Program-made: the position numbers and the translations under genes
Assembly (NCBI RefSeq): GCF_029761935.1
Contig: NZ_CP121699.1
Span: 3,224,001-3,288,000, forward strand
Source of the DNA: Microbacterium testaceum
GTDB lineage: Bacteria > Actinomycetota > Actinomycetes > Actinomycetales > Microbacteriaceae
DNA length: 64,000 nucleotides
Direction of reading: 5' to 3'
Notes under the pieces: model-generated
Told to the model about the DNA's origin: nothing
The model's input: the letters and a program-made list of their open reading frames with translations, nothing else
Databases searched by the model: none
In this document: piece by piece, positions 35,528-43,743 of the stretch
How positions within the stretch are numbered: the first letter of the stretch is position 1
Layout of the letters: each line of letters opens with the position of its first letter

Positions 35528-36184
35528 TCAGTCGGCCTCCGCCGCGGCACGTGCCCGACGCGAGGCGACCGTCTTGCGCACGATCGCGATGATCACCGGC
35601 AGCACCGAGATCAGCACGATCACGATCATCAGCACGTCGATGTTGTCGACGATGAACGGGATGCCGCCGAGGAGCAGACCGATAAGGGTCATCGCCACGA
35701 CCCAGAGCGTCGCGCCCAGGGTGTTCCACAGGAGGAACCGGCGGTAGCGCATGTGCGCGGTTCCGGCTGCCACCGGCACGTACGTCCGCACGATCGGCAC
35801 GAAGCGACCGAGAACGAGAGAGCCGCCGCCGTACCGGGTGAAGAAACGCTCGGCATCGTGCAGACGCTGGGGGCGCAGCACGCGCGCGCCTTCGCGGAAC
35901 AGGCGGCGTCCGAACCGGCGACCCAGCCAGTACCCGACCTGGTCGCCCAGGATCGCGGCGGGGATGCCGACTAGCAGCACCTGCCAGGGCTGGATGCCGA
36001 GAGGGCCGGCCAGGACCGCCGCGGTGACCAGCAGGGAGTCGCCGGGCAGGAACGGGAACAGCACGCCCGACTCGATGAAGATGAGCAGCGCGATGCCCCC
36101 GAGGACCCAGGGCCCGAAAGCGTGGAGGATCGACGCCGCGTCGGGCAGGATCCCGGTCGCCATGGCGACGGAGTGGGTGTTCAC
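35528..36184 (-). CDS. DedA/VTT-family membrane protein
   Basis: This 218-residue protein has four to five membrane segments and the DedA signatures FIESGVLFPFLPGDSLLVTA, GDQVGYWLGRRFGRRLF and LGRFVPIVRTYVPVAAG. DedA proteins are proposed lipid scramblases or flippases that recycle carrier or phospholipid headgroups and support proton-motive-force tolerance. It starts with GTG at 36184 behind GGGGAG about ten bases upstream; an ATG seven codons later is possible. It stands alone, convergent with tRNA-Ala. Confidence 0.93.
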   Translation of the reverse strand: MNTHSVAMATGILPDAASILHAFGPWVLGGIALLIFIESGVLFPFLPGDSLLVTAAVLAGPLGIQPWQVLLVGIPAAILGDQVGYWLGRRFGRRLFREGARVLRPQRLHDAERFFTRYGGGSLVLGRFVPIVRTYVPVAAGTAHMRYRRFLLWNTLGATLWVVAMTLIGLLLGGIPFIVDNIDVLMIVIVLISVLPVIIAIVRKTVASRRARAAAEAD

Positions 36185-36373
36185 GGCAGGTTCGCTCCCC
36201 GATTCGATCCGGCGCGCGTGGGTTCGCGGGCGCCGGGGTCCGGGGCGACGCTAACGCACGCGCTCTAAGGAGTCGCCAAGAATCCAAGGATGAGCGGACG
36301 AAGCGCGGGTGAACGGCGGGCGGCGCGGCATCCGAAGCTTCCTCGAAACCGCGCCTGATGGCGCGGCCGGTGC

Positions 36374-36755
36374 CTACGACGCGGGCTCGGGAAGCCGCGC
36401 GCCCGCACGGATCTCCTGCAGGGCCCAGGAGTTGCCGTCGGGATCTGCGAAGAACGCGTAGCGCACCCCGCCGCCCATGTCCTGTACCGGCGTCACCTCG
36501 AGGCCCTTCCCCGCGAGGTCCGCGCGAACCGTCCAGGTCGTCGATCACCAGGTGCATGTTCGACACCGGCGTCCCAGCCCCCATTCCGACGCCGAAAGCG
36601 ATCGAACAGGCGGAGCCGGGCGGGGTGAGTTGGACGGCACGCATGCCGTTTCCGGGGGAGACGTCGTGGTCGAGGACCAAGCCCACGACGTCGCGGGAGA
36701 ACGAGATGCTCCGGTCGACGTCGGACACGGGCAGGGGGACCAGCTCGAGGCGCAT
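36374..36755 (-). pseudogene. VOC/glyoxalase-family gene broken by a one-base frameshift
   Basis: The gene starts well (MRLELVPLPVSDVDRSISFS ... SNMHLVIDDLD), then loses frame. Shifting by one base after the CTGGAC codons restores VRADLAGKGLEVTPVQDMGG and YAFFADPDGNSWALQEI to a stop at 36374-36376. The span of 382 bases is one more than a multiple of three, so one extra C at about 36529-36530 (plus strand) is the simplest cause. Both halves are otherwise sound VOC-fold sequence. It begins three bases after the stop of the neighbouring VOC gene. It may be a recent inactivation or a sequencing error. Confidence 0.82.
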
Positions 36756-36757
36756 GC

Positions 36758-37198
36758 TCACGAGCTCACGCTCCCGCTCTCGGCCCAGCCGCCGGGGGCG
36801 GCGATGTTGAACATCCAGGCCACGCCCCAAGGGTCGGTCACCTCGCCGTAGAGGTCGCCCCACATCTGCTTCTCGAGCGGCTGCACGACCTCGGCGCCGC
36901 GCTCGACGAAGCGGTCGTAGAAGCCGCGCACGCGATCGAGCTCGTCGCTCATGAAGGCCGCGTGCACGCGGTTCGCGCCCCAGCCGCCTTCGGGCTCGCC
37001 GAAGGCGTCGGCGCCCATCACGGTGAAGCCGTCGGCGCGCAGCTCGGAGTGCATCACGCCGTCGGCGGGGGCATCGGCCATGCCGAAGTCGCCGAACGTG
37101 CTGAACGTGAGCTCTCCGCCGAAGACCGATTCGTAGAAGGTCATCGCCTCGCGGGCGGCTCCGGCGAACGAGATGTAGACGACGAGCGAGGTGGCCAT
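36758..37198 (-). CDS. VOC-family (PhnB-like) protein
   Basis: This 146-residue protein belongs to the PhnB/3-demethylubiquinone-9 methyltransferase-like branch of the VOC fold. Typical features are YISFAGAAREAMTFYESVFG, a central GFTVMGAD and MWGDLYGEVTDPWGVAWMFN. Substrates of this branch are mostly unknown. The ATG at 37198 lies after an AAGGAT-type site. It is followed immediately by a second, frameshifted VOC gene, and the two probably formed an operon. Confidence 0.88.
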   Translation of the reverse strand: MATSLVVYISFAGAAREAMTFYESVFGGELTFSTFGDFGMADAPADGVMHSELRADGFTVMGADAFGEPEGGWGANRVHAAFMSDELDRVRGFYDRFVERGAEVVQPLEKQMWGDLYGEVTDPWGVAWMFNIAAPGGWAESGSVSS

Positions 37199-37295
37199 GA
37201 GGCATCCTTCCGGCGGCGGGTGGCGGCCCTCACCCTAGACCCGTGCGTGGTGACGGCGATGGCGCCCGACGCCGCCGCCTGCCATGCTCGAGACC

Positions 37296-37886
37296 ATGAA
37301 GCCATCCGCCGCCAAAGTCATCGCCGGTGTCGTGTGCGGTGCGGTGGTCGTGGGACTGGCGGCATTGACGGTGCCGGCCTTCGCGCCGCTGGGGACGGTC
37401 GCCTCGGTGGCAGCGGGCCTCACGTCGTCGCTGAAATCGACTCCGAGCGTTTCGTCGACGCCGTCGGCATCCGCGGCGCCCGTCGATCCCTACGGGCCTC
37501 CCGAGGGGTACGTCCACGTCGGCAACGGTACGTACATTCCCGGTGGCGGCTTCGGCGACTGCGCGGAATCCGCCTACATCCACATGGGCAGTCAAGACGG
37601 ACAGGACTTCACCGCGAGCCTGTTCGGGAAGCTGGTCGACACGGGCGTGAGAGAGTTCGCGGCGGGGACCCCCGCGTTCGCCGATGACGGGCGGATCGCC
37701 ACCTACACGGTCGCCCCGGGCGATGTCCCCACGGCGATCGGCGACCGGTTCTGCATCTGGAACGGCATGTCCCTCACCACGCTCAACGGGATCCCGGGCA
37801 GCACCGCCATTCAGCCCGGTCAGGTGCTGGTGCTCGATCCCGCGGCCGTCCCGGGCTTCGTTTTCGACTATCCCTACGCCCGGTGA
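37296..37886 (+). CDS. Secreted or membrane-anchored LysM-domain protein
   Basis: This 196-residue protein (from the ATG at 37296) has a Lys-led N-terminus and hydrophobic segment (VIAGVVCGAVVVGLAALTV) acting as signal or anchor. A Ser/Thr/Pro linker follows, then an uncharacterised part with two Cys, and a C-terminal LysM-like repeat (IATYTVAPGDVPTAIGDRFC ... IQPGQVLVLDPA). LysM domains bind peptidoglycan, so it is probably a wall-associated protein. An ATG four codons upstream (37284) is equally in frame; CATGCT seven bases before 37296 hints at a leaderless start there. Confidence 0.8.
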   Translation: MKPSAAKVIAGVVCGAVVVGLAALTVPAFAPLGTVASVAAGLTSSLKSTPSVSSTPSASAAPVDPYGPPEGYVHVGNGTYIPGGGFGDCAESAYIHMGSQDGQDFTASLFGKLVDTGVREFAAGTPAFADDGRIATYTVAPGDVPTAIGDRFCIWNGMSLTTLNGIPGSTAIQPGQVLVLDPAAVPGFVFDYPYAR

Positions 37887-37920
37887 TCGCCCGCCGCGCC
37901 CGGCACGTGGCATCCGGTCG

Positions 37921-39507
37921 TCAGGCGCCCTGGAACGCCCGCAGCTGAGCGAGCAGCGTCGGGGCTCCCGCATCGAAACGCTTGCCGCCGATGAACACGC
38001 CGCCCGCGAAGACGATCGCTCCCCAGAGCAGTCCGATCGCGAGCGAGACCCATCCGGCGCCCGTCACTCCGAAGAAGACGGCCATCACGGCGGGGATCAC
38101 GGCGGGCAGCGCCAGCACGGCGACCAGAGCCCAGCACAGGAAGAACGCCAGGAACATCGTGAACGTCGACCCGGGCACGCGCTTGAAGGGCGAGTCGCCG
38201 GGGGCGGGCGTGGGAACGACGAGCAGGGCCGAGCTCACGGCACTGACACCGAGGCCGACCAGCGTGAGGCCCAGCGAGCCGCCGATGACCGCGGGGAGCA
38301 GCTCCCCCCTGCCGACGATCGCCAGCGTCACGACATCGGCGAGCAGCACGAGCGGGATGCTCACGGTCGCCGATCCGAGCATGCGCCCGAGACGGTCGGC
38401 GCGCCCGCGGATACCCGTCTGCAGCACCGTGGCGAAGGCGGTGCCGTCATACGACACGTCGGTGTACGCCAGGATGCCGGCGAAGAATCCGACCAGCAGG
38501 CCCGAGGCCGCGAAGAACGGCCCGTCGAGATCGCCGCGCGAGTAGACGAGGACGAGGACGGGGGCGAACGGTATCAGCAGCAACTGCCGCAGATACCGGA
38601 AGTCGCGCGTCCACGACGTGAGTGAGCGCGCCCAGGTCGCCCCGACGGGACTCGAGGGCATGACGCCGAACCACCCCAGCGATCCGGACCGGCGACGCGT
38701 AGCCACGCGTGCCGGAGGACCGACGAGGGATGCCGCCAGGCTCCGCCGCCAGAGCACCCACAGCAGCGCGAGGGTGGCGACCGCGATGACGAGCTTGAGG
38801 AGCCCCGTGATCCACGCCCCCGCGGCGAGGTCGCCCGGAACGGCCCACGCCGCGGCGACCGGGGTCCACGACAGCGCCGAAACGACGGTTTGCAGCTGCG
38901 CCCCCTGCTCGCTCGCCGAGAACAGCAGGTTCGTGACCCCGATGAAGAGCGGACTCGCGAAGATGACGAGGGCGAACCCGACCAGACCCACGACCTCGCG
39001 CGTGCGGCGGCCCCCGCCGATGCCCGCGGCGAGAGCGGCCACCGCGCGCGACGCGACGACGCAGATCACCACGCCGAGGGGGACGCACACGACGGCGGCC
39101 ACGGCCGCGGCCGGGTAGCGGGCCCAGACGAGGAACACGGCGAGGGATCCGATCGCGGTGGTGATCCCGGGCACGCCCGTGAGCCCACCCGCGGTGATCG
39201 CGACCATCATCTGCCGAGTCGTCATCGGGAACGGTGCGAGCTTCGCGGGATCGAGGGTGGTGTCGAGCCCCGCGGCGAAGATCGGTCCCACCACCCACCC
39301 GAGGGTCAGCACCGCGCCCGCCAAGGTGATGACGGCACGCGCGATGTCGAGGTCGAGCGTTCCGACGAAGAAGAGGCCGGCGCCCGCGAGGAACAGCATC
39401 CAGACCGCACCGATGACGCCGAAGATGAAGCCGACCAACTGCATGGGGCTCCGCGACAGGGTGTTGCCCAGCACGCGGAACCGGATCTTCAGGACTGTCG
39501 CAACCAC
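37921..39507 (-). CDS. ABC-2-type transporter permease
   Basis: This 528-residue protein has about 12 hydrophobic segments (for example MQLVGFIFGVIGAVWMLFLA and FTMFLAFFLCWALVAVLALP) and few motifs, as expected of ABC-2 permeases. It pairs with the ATP-binding subunit encoded just upstream, with a 19-base overlap. The GTG at 39507 follows GGAGGGG. The cargo is unknown. Direction of transport is probably export. Confidence 0.86.
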   Translation of the reverse strand: MVATVLKIRFRVLGNTLSRSPMQLVGFIFGVIGAVWMLFLAGAGLFFVGTLDLDIARAVITLAGAVLTLGWVVGPIFAAGLDTTLDPAKLAPFPMTTRQMMVAITAGGLTGVPGITTAIGSLAVFLVWARYPAAAVAAVVCVPLGVVICVVASRAVAALAAGIGGGRRTREVVGLVGFALVIFASPLFIGVTNLLFSASEQGAQLQTVVSALSWTPVAAAWAVPGDLAAGAWITGLLKLVIAVATLALLWVLWRRSLAASLVGPPARVATRRRSGSLGWFGVMPSSPVGATWARSLTSWTRDFRYLRQLLLIPFAPVLVLVYSRGDLDGPFFAASGLLVGFFAGILAYTDVSYDGTAFATVLQTGIRGRADRLGRMLGSATVSIPLVLLADVVTLAIVGRGELLPAVIGGSLGLTLVGLGVSAVSSALLVVPTPAPGDSPFKRVPGSTFTMFLAFFLCWALVAVLALPAVIPAVMAVFFGVTGAGWVSLAIGLLWGAIVFAGGVFIGGKRFDAGAPTLLAQLRAFQGA

Positions 39508-40319
39508 TGCGGCCCCTCCGCGTGGTGGCGCCCGCCGACCAGCTCCACGAAGCGGTCCTGCAGGGTCTGTCCACCGCGGACCTCGTCGACGGTCCCGGAT
39601 GCCAGCAATCGGCCCTGCGCGATGATGGCGACGTGGTCGCACATGCGCTGCACGAGGTCCATCGAGTGGCTCGAGACGATGACCGTGCCGCCCGAGGCGG
39701 TGTAGCCGCGCAGGATGTCCTCGATGTTGGCCGCCGACACCGGGTCGACGGATTCGAAAGGCTCGTCGAGGACGAGCAGACGGGGGGCGTGCACGAGAGC
39801 GCAGGCGAGGGCGACCTTCTTGGTCATGCCCGCGGAGTAGTCGACGACGGGCGTGCCCGCGGCCTCGGCGAGGTCCATGATCTGCAGCAGGTCGGCCGTG
39901 CGGGCGCCGACCTCCTCGCGCGTGAGGCCGAACATCATGCCGGTGTAGGTGACGAGCTGCTCGCCGGTGAGCCGGTCGAACAGGCGCACGCCGTCGGCGA
40001 GGTTGCCGATGAGCTTCTTCGCCTCGACCGGGTGGGTCCAGACGTCGACTCCGTGGATGCCGACCGTGCCGGCATCCGGCCTCAGAAGTCCCGTCGCCAT
40101 CGACAGCGTGGTGGTCTTGCCCGCTCCGTTGGGGCCGACCAGGCCGTAGAACGACCCGGTCGGGACGACGAGGTCGAGGCCTTCGACCGCGACCTTCTGA
40201 CCGAAGCGCTTGGCGAGACCGGTCACCTGCATCGCCGGACGGGAGTCGGTCGAGGCGCGGGGCGCGACCGCCTCGGGCAGGGCGGACGGCGGGGGGACGT
40301 CACGAGGGATGTCGGTCAC
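39489..40319 (-). CDS. ABC transporter ATP-binding protein
   Basis: This 276-residue ATPase has Walker A GPNGAGKTT, signature DYSAGMTKKVALACAL, Walker B RLLVLDEPFESVDP and the switch His in IVSSHSMDL. The signature is YSAGM instead of LSGGQ, as in many ABC-2 exporters. About 28 disordered residues precede the domain. It starts with GTG at 40319 behind GAGGA. It is the first gene of a two-gene operon with the ABC-2 permease. Confidence 0.93.
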   Translation of the reverse strand: MTDIPRDVPPPSALPEAVAPRASTDSRPAMQVTGLAKRFGQKVAVEGLDLVVPTGSFYGLVGPNGAGKTTTLSMATGLLRPDAGTVGIHGVDVWTHPVEAKKLIGNLADGVRLFDRLTGEQLVTYTGMMFGLTREEVGARTADLLQIMDLAEAAGTPVVDYSAGMTKKVALACALVHAPRLLVLDEPFESVDPVSAANIEDILRGYTASGGTVIVSSHSMDLVQRMCDHVAIIAQGRLLASGTVDEVRGGQTLQDRFVELVGGRHHAEGPQWLRQS

Positions 40320-40379
40320 TCCTCGAACCTATCGGCGGGCGGCGGGGCATTCCCAGCCCCGCTGCGCAACTCTGCGTTC

Positions 40380-41672
40380 TCAGTACCGGATGGCGTCGAT
40401 GACCTTGACCCGAACGGCGACGAGGGCGGGGAGCAGCCCGGCGATCGCGCCGACGACCGTGGCGGCGACCAGCCCGGTGACGGCGGCGTCGACGGGGAAG
40501 GGCGGGAAATCGCTCACCATGCCCTGGCCGATCAGGTCGCGCGTCGCGGGGGACTGCACGACGAGGATCGACACGATCACCCCGACCGCGCCGGCCACCA
40601 CGGTGGCCACCACGCTCTCCATCATCACCGCGAAGAACACCCGGCCCGCGGTCGCCCCGAAGCTGCGCCGGATGCCGATCTCGCGCACGCGCTGCTTCAC
40701 GGTGACGAGGGCGATGTTCACCAGCCCCAGAGCGCCGAGCAGCAGCACGAGCACGGCGATGCCGATCACGACGAGCTTGGTCACCAGGAACGGATCGTCG
40801 CCGTACGTCGCCCAGTCGTTGCGCGCGGCGTCGACCGAGACGTTCTCTCCGAGGGCTCCCGCCAGGTCGCGCTTGATGACCGTCGTCAGCTGATCGGAGA
40901 TCTCGGGCGGAACCCACATCTCATACTGCGTCTGCGGAGCACCCTGGCCGTAGGGATCGGTGGCCGCGGCTCCGGCACCGCGCTCGCCGGTGGCGGCATC
41001 CTGCATCGCGGACAGGTGATCGGCGAGCATGAACATCGTCGGCTGGGTCTCCCACGTCGCCGCGGGCACCACCCCGACGACGACGGCGGTCGTGCCGCCC
41101 GCCGGAATCCCGGATGCCGCGTGGGGGACGCCCTGCCCACCCAGCGCCACCACGGGGTGACTCGAGAGGGGAGGATTCCCCATCCGGTCCCAGAACACGC
41201 TGTTGACGATGAGGCGCGGCGCGAGCTGCTGCGCGTCGAGGGTCGTGAACCACTCGCCCTCGGCCATCTGCACGCGGTGCATCTCGCCGTAGGGCTGATC
41301 GACGGCCTGCGCGACGACCTCGACCGCTCCGTCGGGGAACGGCACGAGCTGCGACACGCTCTGCACACGGGTGGCGTACGACACCCCGTACCGATCGAGG
41401 ACCTCGGCCCAGGCGGCATCCACTTTCTTCGCGTCGAGGGCCACGCCGTCGGTCCGGAAGGCGGCGACGTGCAGCGTCGCGGGGCGACCCGACGAGCGCT
41501 CGCTCAGCTCCTGGTTGGCCTGCTGCACGATGGCGCCGAGGGCGACCACCGTGGTCAGCGAGCACACGGCGACCGCGACGCCCACGAGCGAGAGCAGGAC
41601 GCGGGTACGGTGCACCCGCACCTCTTGCCACGCTTCGAGGAGGGCGCCGACGAGGGCGGTGAGCGCGCGCAT
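40380..41672 (-). CDS. MacB/FtsX-type ABC transporter permease
   Basis: This 430-residue protein has an N-terminal membrane helix (TRVLLSLVGVAVAVCSLTTV), a large extracytoplasmic MacB-PCD-like domain (about 45-290) and three C-terminal helices (IAVLVLLLGALGLVNIALV, SVVATVVAGAVGVIVSILVV, GLVAATVVGAIAGLLPALVA). The pattern VREIGIRRSFGAT is diagnostic of the FtsX domain. With the upstream adaptor and ATPase it forms a MacAB-like complex that exports or extracts molecules without an outer membrane. ATGA overlap with the ATPase gene. Confidence 0.92.
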   Translation of the reverse strand: MRALTALVGALLEAWQEVRVHRTRVLLSLVGVAVAVCSLTTVVALGAIVQQANQELSERSSGRPATLHVAAFRTDGVALDAKKVDAAWAEVLDRYGVSYATRVQSVSQLVPFPDGAVEVVAQAVDQPYGEMHRVQMAEGEWFTTLDAQQLAPRLIVNSVFWDRMGNPPLSSHPVVALGGQGVPHAASGIPAGGTTAVVVGVVPAATWETQPTMFMLADHLSAMQDAATGERGAGAAATDPYGQGAPQTQYEMWVPPEISDQLTTVIKRDLAGALGENVSVDAARNDWATYGDDPFLVTKLVVIGIAVLVLLLGALGLVNIALVTVKQRVREIGIRRSFGATAGRVFFAVMMESVVATVVAGAVGVIVSILVVQSPATRDLIGQGMVSDFPPFPVDAAVTGLVAATVVGAIAGLLPALVAVRVKVIDAIRY

Positions 41673-42472
41673 CAGGCGTCGCTCCGTTCCGCGCCGCCGA
41701 GCCCGAGAGCGGCGAGGGCGTCGGTCGGCTCCTCCTCGGTCGGACTCGCCTCGCGACGGTCTCGGCGTGTGAGGGGTTCGAGCGTCGGATCGTCCACGGC
41801 CGTCAGGACTCCGCGGTCGAGACGGAAGTGCCGACGGGCGCGGCGGGCGATGGTGGGGTCGTGCGTGATGATCACCTGCGCTGCGCCCGTGCGTTCGGCG
41901 ACGTCGTCGATCAACTCCATGACGCTCTGGCCGGTGTCGAGGTCGAGCGCGCCGGTCGGTTCGTCGGCGAGGATCAGGCGCGGGCCGCGGACGAGGGAAC
42001 GGGCGATGGCCACGCGCTGCTGCTCTCCGCCCGACAGGCGGTCGGGCAGGCTGCCCAGGCGGTGCTCGAGCCCGACGAGCGCGAGCATCTCGGCGGCGAT
42101 CTTCTTGCGACGCCAGAAGGTGCGGCCCGTCGCGTACAGCAGGGGCATGGTCACGTTCTCGAGAGCGGTGCGCCCGGGGAGCAGATTGAACTGCTGGAAG
42201 ACGAAGCCGATCGCCGCACCCCGCAGACGGTCGCGCTGGGCCGCGGAGTACTCCTTCACCGGGCGGTCGTCGAAGGTGATCTCACCGCTCGTGGGCTTGT
42301 CGAGCAACCCGAGCATGTTCAGCAGCGTCGATTTGCCCGACCCCGAGCGGCCGACGATCGACACGTGATCGCCGGGCTCGATGACGAGGTCGACACCGTT
42401 GAGGATCGTCAGGGCGGGCTGATCCTGCGGGATCACCGTCCGGGTGACCTCGCGAAGCGCGAGCAGGCTCAC
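41672..42472 (-). CDS. MacB/LolD-type ABC ATPase
   Basis: This 266-residue ATPase has Walker A VGRSGSGKST, Q-loop GFVFQQFNLLPG, signature DRLSGGEQQRVAIARSLVRG and Walker B LILADEPTGALD. The short FQQFNLLP segment is typical of LolD/MacB-like ATPases. The GTG at 42472 forms a GTGA overlap with the adaptor gene stop. The last 40 residues are an acidic tail. Confidence 0.95.
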   Translation of the reverse strand: MSLLALREVTRTVIPQDQPALTILNGVDLVIEPGDHVSIVGRSGSGKSTLLNMLGLLDKPTSGEITFDDRPVKEYSAAQRDRLRGAAIGFVFQQFNLLPGRTALENVTMPLLYATGRTFWRRKKIAAEMLALVGLEHRLGSLPDRLSGGEQQRVAIARSLVRGPRLILADEPTGALDLDTGQSVMELIDDVAERTGAAQVIITHDPTIARRARRHFRLDRGVLTAVDDPTLEPLTRRDRREASPTEEEPTDALAALGLGGAERSDA

Positions 42473-43521
42473 GAGGCTGTGGCCGGATCGCAGTACATCG
42501 AGCCGTCCGGATACACCGTGCACCCGTCGTCCACCGGTGCCATCGCGCCGGGTGCGAACTCGAGGATCTCTTCTCCCTCGGTCAGCCCATCGGTGATCTG
42601 CACCTGCGTGCCGTCGGTGAGGCCGAGCGCGACGGCGCGCTCCGCGGTGGTGCCGTCGGGGCTCGAGACCCACACCGTCCCGCTCTGGGCGGCGCCCCGG
42701 ACGGCGGTGGTCGGAACCAGCAGTACGCCCTCGGCGCGTCCTCCCGCGAGGGTCATCTCGGCGGCCAGGCCCGAGAAGACGGTGACGTCCCCGGGAACGG
42801 TGCAGGTGGCGGTCGTGCCGGATGCCGCGGAGCCCGCGCCGCTCGTCCCGGCGGCGTTCCCCCCGGTCGCGGCGGAGTCGCCGCTCGTGCTGCCGGCCAA
42901 GGGGGTCGTGATGCGGAGGTTGCCGCAGGTGAACGCCGCGGGTCCTCCGGTGATGGTCACGGAGGCCTCGGTGGGCCGATTCAGCAGCCGGTACTGCTGG
43001 GCCGGCTCGAGGCTCCCGGTGACCGAGAAAGTGGGGGGAGCGACGGTCCCGGCGGCGGCGCCGATCGTCACGTCCTGACCCGCGATGACGGCGAGAGAGC
43101 TCAGCGTCCCCGCGGCGGGCGCCGTGACGTCGACGTACCGGTAGATCGCGGGCTTGGGCTTGCCCTCGGCATCCACGCTGTCCGCGGGGTCGCGCTCGAT
43201 CGGCACCTTGACGGTGAAGACGACATCGCCCTGGGCGACCGTCGCGCCTTCGGCGACGAAGATCTTGTTCACGGTTCCGGCGGCTGTCGACTTCATCGGC
43301 ACCGCCGCGTCGGCCGTGACGGTCGCCTTGACCACCACGTCGTTGGTGATGGTGCCGAGAGCGGCGATGGCGCGCGGCTCCACGATGGCCCCGGTCGGTT
43401 GCGCGGGCGCCGCGTCGGCCAGCCGATCCGGGAAGAATGCCAGCTTGATCAGCGCTGCCGCCACCAGGGCGACCAGAAGAATGCGCAGAATCGGAAAGAC
43501 CCACGCGCGTGCGATCCCCAT
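42469..43521 (-). CDS. HlyD/MacA-like adaptor protein
   Basis: This 350-residue protein has an N-terminal membrane anchor (ILRILLVALVAAALIKLAFF), a biotinyl-lipoyl-like hairpin region (AAGTVNKIFVAEGATVAQGD) and a beta-barrel part (AEGVLLVPTTAVRGAAQSGT). A Gly/Ser/Thr/Ala-rich insert lies near residues 215-245. MacA-type adaptors couple the FtsX-type permease to its substrate. The ATG at 43521 is preferred since a -10 box TAGGGT (minus strand, about 43559-43564) lies upstream; it covers the alternative GTG at 43560. It heads the three-gene operon. Confidence 0.88.
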   Translation of the reverse strand: MGIARAWVFPILRILLVALVAAALIKLAFFPDRLADAAPAQPTGAIVEPRAIAALGTITNDVVVKATVTADAAVPMKSTAAGTVNKIFVAEGATVAQGDVVFTVKVPIERDPADSVDAEGKPKPAIYRYVDVTAPAAGTLSSLAVIAGQDVTIGAAAGTVAPPTFSVTGSLEPAQQYRLLNRPTEASVTITGGPAAFTCGNLRITTPLAGSTSGDSAATGGNAAGTSGAGSAASGTTATCTVPGDVTVFSGLAAEMTLAGGRAEGVLLVPTTAVRGAAQSGTVWVSSPDGTTAERAVALGLTDGTQVQITDGLTEGEEILEFAPGAMAPVDDGCTVYPDGSMYCDPATAS

Positions 43522-43680
43522 GAAACCCCCCGGAACAGAATCGTCGTCGAACGTCCTCACCCTAGGGGGAGGGGTGTATCGGCGACGTATCGCGCACGGC
43601 AGACGAGGGGCGGGACGCCGGGCTCAGCCACGCGAATTCATCCAGAAGGATGGCGGCGTCATCCGCCGGAGGGGAGACGA

Positions 43681-43730
43681 CGGATGCCACGCCCCCGAGC
43701 GTTCTCGGAACGACGGGGGCGTGGCATCCG
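43681..43730. terminator. Long hairpin between the adaptor operon and APC permease
   Basis: A 17-bp perfect stem (43681-43697 with 43714-43730, arms beginning CGGATGCCACG) encloses a loop with its own CGTTC/GAACG stem. It follows the stop of the minus-strand APC gene at 43744. No T-run. Confidence 0.75.
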
Positions 43731-43743
43731 GTGTCTTATCGGG

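Noticed and set aside
39522..42368. 948-codon plus-strand frame opposite two ABC systems
   Set aside because: It is antisense to two ATPases and an FtsX-type permease with clear motifs.
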